A DNA stretch of 10,832 bases from Hyphomicrobiales bacterium (GTDB taxonomy: Bacteria; Pseudomonadota; Alphaproteobacteria; Rhizobiales; Beijerinckiaceae): assembly GCA_947374125.1 (NCBI GenBank), contig CANCAR010000089.1, forward strand, positions 1 through 10,832, given 5' to 3'. The position numbers and the translations under genes were made by a program. Shown here one piece after another: positions 5,873 through 10,832 of the stretch; the first letter of the stretch is position 1, and each line of letters starts with the position of its first letter. A model generated the notes under the pieces. The model worked only from the letters and a program-made list of their open reading frames with translations, was not told where the DNA came from and did no database searches.

Positions 5873-8059
5873 CTAAGCAACACGAAGGTGTTCTTCGCGG
5901 ATTTGACCCGCTTCGATCAGACGAACGACGTCCAGAATGAGCACGACGCTACCATCGCCAAGGATGGTCGCTCCCGAGAAGCACTGGACATCTTTATGAA
6001 GGCGGCTCAGCGACTTGATGACGGTCTGGTGATCGCCCACAAGCCGATCCACAACGAGGCCGACGCGGCGATCAGCGGTTGATACGATAACCACCTTCTC
6101 GTAATCCGGCGGCGGGCCCTCGATGCCAAACAGTTCACGCAAGCGCATAAACGGCACGAGATCATTGCGGATATCGAGGAAGTTGCTGCCTGCTGCGGCG
6201 GATGTCGCAAGCTCAACGCATTCTTCAACGAAGGACAGCGGGATAACGTAATTGTGGCCGCCAATCTCAACGAGCAAACCGTCGACGATCGAAAGCGTCA
6301 TCGGAATACGAACCGTAATCGTCGTTCCAACGCCGCGCTCGGTGGTGACCTCGACCGTTCCGCGCAATTCTTCAATGTCGCGCTTGACGACATCCATGCC
6401 GACGCCACGACCCGAAATTTCGGTGACCTTCTCGGCGGAAGACACAGCCGGCATGAAAATCAATTCAAGCGCTTCGCGCTCGGAGAACTCACGATCCTGG
6501 CTGACCAGACCCTTGGCCTTGGCCGATCTGACCACCGCATCGGTATCGATCCCTTTGCCATTGTCGGTAACTTCAATGACGATCAAGCCGTTTTTATTAT
6601 AGGTATTGAGAATGATCTCGCCTTCAGCCTCTTTACCCGCGGCTTCGCGCTCTGCTGGGAATTCAAGGCCGTGATCCAACGAGTTTCGGATCAAATGCTT
6701 GAGCGGTCCGCTGATCTGTTCGGAAACCTTTTTATCCACTTCGGTTTCCTTGCCGATGATGGTCAGCTTCGCTTTTTTGCCCGATTGCATGCAGTAATCG
6801 CGAACCAAACGCGTCATCGGATCAAACGCGCCACCAATCGGCACCATTCGGATCGTCATCGCTTGGTCCTGCAATTCGCGCAACGACCGCGAGCTATCGT
6901 CCAAAATACCGATGAGCGAGTCGGCCAAAGCGCGATCTCGCCGCTCGACAATCGACTTGAAGCTGTCCAGTCGCGCGCCAATCGTAATCAGCTCGCCTAC
7001 CAAATTCACGAGACGATCCAGCTTGTTGATGTCGACGCGAATGGATGTGAGCTTTTGAGAAGCCTGTGTTTCCACCTTTTCATCTCCTTTCGTCTGTTTT
7101 CGGCCCGCTGGCGCAAGGGACGTTTCATTGGCTGCACTTGATACCGGTTGAGACGGTGTCGGCGATGGGGTTTCGAAGGGTTCCGAGCGAAGCGAAGAAG
7201 CGGGCAGCGCTGCCACGCTGTCGCCCGCTACTTTCGCATCGATTTCGGCTTGGTTTTCTGGCGCATCGGGCAAGAAATTGAGATCTTCGATCCGGACCTC
7301 GTGAATGCCGTCCCATTGCGAGAAGAGCGCAAGAACCGTTTCGGTTTCCGTGGTTGTCGTAAGCTGGAACGAACGCCACAGGTGAATGGCACCCGCCAGC
7401 CGCTCCGATTCATCCGGGATAGATCTCTCATGCGAGATTGAAACGAGTTCGCCAAGTGCTGCGAGCCCTGCCGAAAGAGTGGCCAGTTCCTGCTCGGATG
7501 GAAGTCGATCCAGTTGGGTCAGGAATTGGATCAGATAGATTTTGGAGCGGGTTTCGACCGGCTCCTCGCTGATTTCGGTCGCAGCGCTCGGAGCCTCAAC
7601 CGCTGGAGCGGGAGCGGTTGGGACTTCTGGTGCTTTGGGGGCGGACGCAACCTGCTCAGCTGGCTTTTTGCCAAGCGCTTCCAAAATAGCGTGGTGGGTC
7701 GCAGCAATCAGATCCGTGTTCTGAAGTGGATTGCCATAGGCGGCCTGCATGAAGTCTTTAAGGCAATCCAAAGACTGTAGCAAAACGGTCGCTATTTTTG
7801 CCGTTAGCGGAATTTTGCTTTTACGTACTTCATCGAGAAGGTTTTCGGCATCGTGCGTAAAATTGGCGAGGTCATCGAGACCCACCATGCCAGCGCCGCC
7901 TTTGATCGTATGGATGTTACGAAAAAGCCGTGAGACGAGGTCAATATTACCCGGCGTTTCTTCTAAGGCTAAGAGATCTTTCTCAGCATCGAAGAGCAGC
8001 TCAGCCATTTCTTCTAGAAATCCAAGTTGGATTTCCATATTTTCGTCATTTGTCGACAT
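5873..8059 (-). CDS. cheA: CheA chemotaxis histidine kinase
   Basis: A 728-residue cytoplasmic kinase that autophosphorylates in response to receptor signals. P1/Hpt spans about 8-105 with phospho-acceptor His50 in NIHTIKGGAGMVG. A Pro/Ala linker leads to an unusual domain at about 172-262 (see findings) in the P2 position. After a second disordered linker comes P3 dimerisation, about 336-410 (INKLDRLVNLVGELI). P4 ATPase is about 411-586: N box HLIRNSLDHG (His455, Asn459), G1 VTDNGKGID, G2 GRGVGMDVV and GVGTTI. P5 (CheW-like) is about 588-728. All kinase motifs are intact. It starts 3 bp after the cyclase stop, so the cyclase and kinase are tightly coupled. The ATG at 8059 has only a modest AAGAG upstream; the next Met (residue 8) has nothing better. 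Confidence 0.97.
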   Translation of the reverse strand: MSTNDENMEIQLGFLEEMAELLFDAEKDLLALEETPGNIDLVSRLFRNIHTIKGGAGMVGLDDLANFTHDAENLLDEVRKSKIPLTAKIATVLLQSLDCLKDFMQAAYGNPLQNTDLIAATHHAILEALGKKPAEQVASAPKAPEVPTAPAPAVEAPSAATEISEEPVETRSKIYLIQFLTQLDRLPSEQELATLSAGLAALGELVSISHERSIPDESERLAGAIHLWRSFQLTTTTETETVLALFSQWDGIHEVRIEDLNFLPDAPENQAEIDAKVAGDSVAALPASSLRSEPFETPSPTPSQPVSSAANETSLAPAGRKQTKGDEKVETQASQKLTSIRVDINKLDRLVNLVGELITIGARLDSFKSIVERRDRALADSLIGILDDSSRSLRELQDQAMTIRMVPIGGAFDPMTRLVRDYCMQSGKKAKLTIIGKETEVDKKVSEQISGPLKHLIRNSLDHGLEFPAEREAAGKEAEGEIILNTYNKNGLIVIEVTDNGKGIDTDAVVRSAKAKGLVSQDREFSEREALELIFMPAVSSAEKVTEISGRGVGMDVVKRDIEELRGTVEVTTERGVGTTITVRIPMTLSIVDGLLVEIGGHNYVIPLSFVEECVELATSAAAGSNFLDIRNDLVPFMRLRELFGIEGPPPDYEKVVIVSTADRRVGLVVDRLVGDHQTVIKSLSRLHKDVQCFSGATILGDGSVVLILDVVRLIEAGQIREEHLRVA

Positions 8060-8062
8060 GGA

Positions 8063-9463
8063 TTACTTACTCTTCATGATGAATGAACCGTCCCAATCAG
8101 CTTCGGGCGGGTTCTCAGCGTAATATTCACAGCGTTCAATGTAGAGGGCAGACGTCTTGTCATTGGGCGAGATTTCGCGGCAGGCCCGGAAGGCGTCTAC
8201 TGCATCGTTCCAAGACCGTGAGCGATAAAGCTCCATCGCGCCGCGGAATTCCTCGCAGAGACGGCGATGCCGTTCGAGTTCCGCACCATCGAGATGCTGA
8301 TAGATTTCGTGAATAATCATGGGCTGCGTTTTGCCCTTAACCGCCACGAAATCGATTTCACGGGATTCAAAAATATCATGATCCAACAGATCATACGTAT
8401 CGCCCGAGACGATGATGCCGACGCCGTAGTATTTCGTGAGTGACTCCAAGCGGGATGCGAGATTAACCGCGTCCCCGATTACCGTTGAATCGATCCGCGT
8501 ATCGCTTCCCAGCGTTCCCATCATCACATGGCCGGTATGGATGCCAATACCTTGGAGGATTGGGGTGTGAGGAGGCCCTGAGCGTTCTTTATTCCATTCG
8601 GTCAAGCGGCGCTGCATCCCGATGGCGGCCTTAACCGCCGAATCCGCTTGCTCGCTCTCCTCCTGGTCAAACAACGCCATAATCGCATCGCCGATGAATT
8701 TATCAACGAACCCGCCATTGGCATCGATCGAAATCTGCATGTTGGCGAGGTACTCGTTCAGAAAACTGAACAATTCCTCAGGCGGCATGCCTTCTGAAAT
8801 CGTTGTAAATCCACGGATATCGCTGAACAGCGTGGTGATGCGCGTGGCCTGCACATTACCGGGACGAATATTCTCAATGCCGTCTTTGGCAACGCGCTCG
8901 AGAAATTTCTTCGGAACGAATTTCTCGAAAATGCGTGTCATCAACGCGATGGCTTCATTTTCAGCCAATTGGATTTTTGTGGTCCGGAGTTCTTCGAACG
9001 CCTTCTTTTGATCAGCAAGCGCGACCGCGAGATTTTGCGTCAAGGCCCGGTTGGCGTCTTCGGCCTTTTTGGCTCGAATGAGGCTTTTCACCCTTGCCAG
9101 CATTTCACCGGCATCGAAGGGTTTGCCAAGATAATCGTCGCAACCCAGCATGGACAGGCCTTTGACGACCTCTTCCTTACCCGCTTGAGCGGTCAAAAAA
9201 ATCACCGGGATGTTTTTCCAGACCGGGTCCGATTTGAGAACCTTGATGCAAGCATCGCCCGAAAGGATCGGCATATTACGATCAAGCACAACAATATCGG
9301 GAAGTTGATCGATAGGCGTTTTTTCAAAATGGCGAAGCGCTTGCTCCCCATCATGCGCTTCAATGATCTCGTCAATCTCTAAATCGGATGCACGAGAAAG
9401 CAAAGATCGGACCTGTGTTCTCACTGTCCTTGAGTCATCGACAATTATAGCACGCGTTACCAA
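8063..9463 (-). CDS. Response regulator with class III adenylate cyclase output (REC-CYCc)
   Basis: A 466-residue two-part protein. The N-terminal receiver (about 4-130) has the acidic pair Asp9/Asp10, phospho-acceptor Asp61 in VLDRNMP, Thr91 and Lys114 with its Pro. A helical, coiled-coil-like linker (about 131-182) leads to a class III cyclase domain (about 204-390). The catalytic set is complete: metal Asp215 (FSDIRGF) and Asp259 (FIGDAIMA), base-specifying Lys255 and Asp325 (RIDSTVIGD), and Asn334 and Arg338 (VNLASRLE). The Lys/Asp pair predicts ATP to cAMP rather than GTP. A TPR-like tail ends with an NPPEADWDG pattern common in such cyclases. The start is TTG at 9463: AAGGGG lies 7 nt upstream and no ATG fits. 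It is the first gene of the operon and precedes cheA by 3 bp, so CheA is its likely phosphodonor. Confidence 0.95.
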   Translation of the reverse strand: MVTRAIIVDDSRTVRTQVRSLLSRASDLEIDEIIEAHDGEQALRHFEKTPIDQLPDIVVLDRNMPILSGDACIKVLKSDPVWKNIPVIFLTAQAGKEEVVKGLSMLGCDDYLGKPFDAGEMLARVKSLIRAKKAEDANRALTQNLAVALADQKKAFEELRTTKIQLAENEAIALMTRIFEKFVPKKFLERVAKDGIENIRPGNVQATRITTLFSDIRGFTTISEGMPPEELFSFLNEYLANMQISIDANGGFVDKFIGDAIMALFDQEESEQADSAVKAAIGMQRRLTEWNKERSGPPHTPILQGIGIHTGHVMMGTLGSDTRIDSTVIGDAVNLASRLESLTKYYGVGIIVSGDTYDLLDHDIFESREIDFVAVKGKTQPMIIHEIYQHLDGAELERHRRLCEEFRGAMELYRSRSWNDAVDAFRACREISPNDKTSALYIERCEYYAENPPEADWDGSFIMKSK

Positions 9464-9470
9464 CGGATGA

Positions 9471-9476
9471 CCCCTT
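9471..9476 (-). promoter_or_regulatory. Shine-Dalgarno AAGGGG deciding the TTG start of the REC-cyclase
   Basis: On the minus strand AAGGGG is followed by 7 bases and then TTG at 9463-9461. No ATG or GTG lies nearby in frame, and the receiver's first beta strand (RAIIVDD) starts at residue 4, so this rare start codon is well supported. Confidence 0.7.
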
Positions 9477-9522
9477 AAACTCTACACAAACAGAACACAC
9501 TACTAATTTTTTAGATCGCATT

Positions 9523-9551
9523 AGTTAAAATTTGGTTCTTAATTTTTAACT
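9523..9551. repeat. Inverted repeat, 11-bp arms, 7-bp loop
   Basis: Arms AGTTAAAATTT (9523-9533) and AATTTTTAACT (9541-9551) pair at 10 of 11 positions around GGTTCTT. It is AT-rich, so it is more likely a protein-binding dyad than a terminator. It overlaps the weak minus-strand -10 candidate of the cyclase operon, a position where a repressor could act. Confidence 0.5.
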
Positions 9552-9558
9552 GTAATAT

Positions 9559-9587
9559 TTGACAGAATCAAATTACCCTTCTGTTAT
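9559..9587 (+). promoter_or_regulatory. Candidate sigma70-type promoter towards fliM
   Basis: A perfect -35 hexamer TTGACA (9559-9564) is followed by a 17-bp spacer and TGTTAT (9582-9587), which matches the TATAAT consensus at 4 of 6 positions. It would give a leader of about 150 nt before the fliM ATG, passing through the dyads at 9622-9652. AT-rich DNA yields such matches easily, so this is tentative. Confidence 0.35.
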
Positions 9588-9621
9588 TAAATTAACATTT
9601 TATTCATAATTTTATTGAGAA

Positions 9622-9641
9622 AAATAACGTTTATGTTATTT
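9622..9641. repeat. Perfect 7-bp inverted repeat with 6-bp spacer
   Basis: AAATAAC (9622-9628) and GTTATTT (9635-9641) are exact reverse complements around GTTTAT. The right arm overlaps the dyad at 9638-9652, so the two could be alternative sites or structures. Confidence 0.5.
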
Positions 9642-9652
9642 AACGGTTAAAT
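9638..9652. repeat. Perfect 15-bp dyad ATTTAAC-G-GTTAAAT
   Basis: Seven-base arms are exactly complementary around a single central G. The size and symmetry fit a dimeric regulator's operator. It lies about 95 bp before the fliM ATG and downstream of the TTGACA promoter candidate. Confidence 0.55.
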
Positions 9653-9679
9653 TATTACGTCAGTGTTATTTTAATTCAT

Positions 9680-9708
9680 TTGAATTTTCTCTGTGGATTA
9701 TATATTTT
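9680..9708 (+). promoter_or_regulatory. Candidate proximal fliM promoter
   Basis: TTGAAT (9680-9685) and TATTTT (9703-9708) are separated by 17 bp; an overlapping TATATT (9701-9706) gives a better -10 but a 15-bp spacer. Initiation near 9715 would leave a leader of about 33 nt before the ATG at 9748 and would exclude the upstream GTG at 9712 as the start. Neither hexamer is perfect. Confidence 0.3.
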
Positions 9709-9747
9709 GATGTGAACGGGTTTGTTCTTGGACCGCTTGGAAACCGA

Positions 9748-10701
9748 ATGGCTGAACGGAAATTATCGGACGAGGAAGTCAAAGCCCTTCTCGAGGGACT
9801 CGGGGAAGGGCTGATTGACCTCGAGGCAGGGGCACCGGCTAAAAAAGAATATAAAAAATATACGTTGGGCGCCGACGATATAACGCTGTTGGGCGACCTT
9901 TATACGCTGCGCATTATAAACGAGCGGTTTGGACGACAAATTCGCAATGTTTTATTGCCAATGCTGAGGTTCGCGCCTCGTGTGGGTACCTTGCCACCGA
10001 AGATTACCCGATTTGATGAATATTCCTCTGGTCTTGATTCCTTCGTCAGCCTCGCGACGCTGAGGGTTGACGCGCTCAAGGGTACGGTTTTGCTGGTCAC
10101 GCCACCGCGGCTGATCAGCATCTTGGTCAATAGCTTCTACGGAGGCCGCGGCGAAAGTCAGATCACCCGTTCAACTGAATTCACGCCGATGGAAGAACGC
10201 CTGATCCAGATTATCATTGAGGGCGCAGCCGCGACGCTGACGGATGCGTGGAAAGACGTCTATCCGACGAATTTTGAGTTTCTAAACAGTGAAATCAATC
10301 CGTCGTTCTTGTCGTTTCTCGATGGTACGGAGCAGATTGTACTGTGCGCTTTTGCTATTCAACTGCCTTTTGCCAAGCAATGCGTCATCGAAATTGCCTA
10401 TCCTCTGCAGATGTTGAAACAAATCGCGCCACTCTTGCGCAGTAAGGTGCAAACGGTTGGCGATAGCTCCGACAGCAATTGGACAGAACGTCTCCGTGAA
10501 GCACTGCTCGATGTGACGCTCGAAATAGCGCCTCGAATTGCCGAACCCTCCATTGATATGGCGAGTTTGTTGCAACTAAAGCCCGGCCTTACCATTCCGA
10601 TCGAAGCGTTCGCGGACGTTCCCGTCTTTGTCGGCGGACAATCAATCTATAAGGCAAAGATGGGCGAAAAAGACGGAAAAATGGCCATTTCTATTGTTTA
10701 G
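9748..10701 (+). CDS. fliM: Flagellar motor switch protein FliM
   Basis: A 317-residue C-ring protein that sets flagellar rotation direction by binding phosphorylated CheY. Residues 6-15, LSDEEVKALL, form the N-terminal CheY-binding helix. The middle CheC-like domain runs about 35-230, with the family Gly motif as NSFYGGRGE near 125-133. The C-terminal SpoA/FliMN_C domain is about 245-315 (LLDVTLEIAPRIAE to the end). The length is usual for FliM. I chose ATG at 9748 because the conserved family N-terminus begins there and GGAAA lies about 5 nt upstream. A GTG at 9712 would add 12 residues without family support and sits in the proposed promoter. It is transcribed divergently from the chemotaxis operon and followed 23 bp later by fliN. 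Confidence 0.95.
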   Translation: MAERKLSDEEVKALLEGLGEGLIDLEAGAPAKKEYKKYTLGADDITLLGDLYTLRIINERFGRQIRNVLLPMLRFAPRVGTLPPKITRFDEYSSGLDSFVSLATLRVDALKGTVLLVTPPRLISILVNSFYGGRGESQITRSTEFTPMEERLIQIIIEGAAATLTDAWKDVYPTNFEFLNSEINPSFLSFLDGTEQIVLCAFAIQLPFAKQCVIEIAYPLQMLKQIAPLLRSKVQTVGDSSDSNWTERLREALLDVTLEIAPRIAEPSIDMASLLQLKPGLTIPIEAFADVPVFVGGQSIYKAKMGEKDGKMAISIV

Positions 10702-10724
10702 GCCGCAGGGATCGGAACTCAAAA

Positions 10725-10832
10725 ATGCCTGAAGAAGAAAAGCAAAATACGGTTGGGTCGGGCGTCGAATCCGCCAAAATGAACCTGCGTAACTTAGAAA
10801 ATATTGAAGTTAAGCTGACCGTTGTCGCGGGC
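10725..10832 (+). CDS. fliN: Flagellar motor switch protein FliN, N-terminal part (runs off the window)
   Basis: ATG at 10725 opens a frame of 36 codons that is still open at the right edge. An acidic, polar start (MPEEEKQNTVGSG) is followed by NLENIEVKLTVVAG, matching the beginning of the FliN SpoA domain, which usually has a D/NIPV.LTVELG-like strand. GGAA lies about 7 nt before the ATG. FliN forms the lower C-ring with FliM. The fliM-fliN order is the common flagellar arrangement. Only the start is visible, so the call rests on this motif and the context. Confidence 0.85.
   Translation, partial: MPEEEKQNTVGSGVESAKMNLRNLENIEVKLTVVAG

Larger units (their letters stand above)
9464..9747. other. 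Divergent AT-rich control region between the che and fliM operons
   Basis: This 284-bp region separates the REC-cyclase start (minus) from fliM (plus) and must carry both operons' promoters if they are not read through. It is strikingly AT-rich, with many TTAA and TTATT words. On the plus strand a consensus TTGACA lies at 9559-9564 and a weaker pair close to fliM at 9680-9708. On the minus strand a weak pair (TTGATT at 9571-9566, TAAAAA at 9548-9543, 17-bp spacer) could serve the cyclase operon and would overlap the plus-strand TTGACA. Three dyads are listed separately. No small ORF with a convincing ribosome binding site and no terminator hairpin was seen. Confidence 0.6.

Noticed and set aside
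6254..7141. Long plus-strand open frame (295 codons) opposite cheA
   Set aside because: It is antisense to the P2-P4 part of an intact CheA, shows no recognisable domain or hydrophobic pattern of its own, and has composition expected from the reverse of a conserved gene. It is a shadow frame.
9464..9747. CtrA-type TTAA-N7-TTAA sites
   Set aside because: Many TTAA words are present, but none of the pairs I checked has the 7-base spacing; observed spacings are 1, 3, 10 and longer.
9712..9747. GTG start for FliM at 9712, adding 12 residues
   Set aside because: The added residues do not fit the family N-terminus, the ATG at 9748 has GGAAA just upstream, and the GTG overlaps the likely transcription start.
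1..10832. tRNA/rRNA genes, CRISPR arrays, insertion sequences, phage or toxin-antitoxin genes
   Set aside because: None seen. Coding density is high, all large frames fit chemotaxis or flagellar families, and I found no terminal inverted repeats, spaced repeat arrays or cloverleaf sequences.

Overview
The window is a flagellar/chemotaxis locus, almost certainly from an alphaproteobacterium. I base that on the style of the MCP, CheA and FliM proteins; the exact genus cannot be told. The genes are moderately GC-rich, while the intergenic DNA is strongly AT-rich. Nearly every base from 1 to 9463 belongs to one minus-strand gene run. A divergent plus-strand flagellar switch operon starts near 9748.

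Minus strand, in transcription order (right to left): a response regulator fused to a class III adenylate cyclase (9463-8063), CheA (8059-5873), a divergent CheW (5864-5382), a long chemoreceptor with a bimodular periplasmic sensor and two HAMP units (5300-3141), a second CheW (3135-2617), a short chemoreceptor with one sensor module and one HAMP (2403-745), a third CheW (739-221), and the start of CheR (187 to beyond base 1). Most genes lie 3-81 bp apart, with Shine-Dalgarno sequences overlapping the preceding stop codons, so they look like one operon. The one larger gap is the AT-rich 2404-2616 stretch before the short receptor.

Plus strand: the 284-bp AT-rich region 9464-9747 separates the two operons and holds several dyads and candidate promoters. 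fliM (9748-10701) and the first 36 codons of fliN (10725 onward) follow.

Working model: the receptors signal through CheW adaptors to CheA. The only phospho-acceptor encoded in the visible operon is the cyclase's REC domain, not a stand-alone CheY. The array is therefore predicted to control cAMP synthesis, alone or alongside a CheY encoded elsewhere. FliM keeps an N-terminal CheY-binding motif, so a CheY-P should exist in the cell. The two receptor-CheW pairs are an old tandem duplication: the signalling regions match almost perfectly in protein but differ at many synonymous sites. The two receptors differ by what look like clean in-frame module gains or losses in the sensor and HAMP regions, and they share an unusual conserved C-terminal tail.
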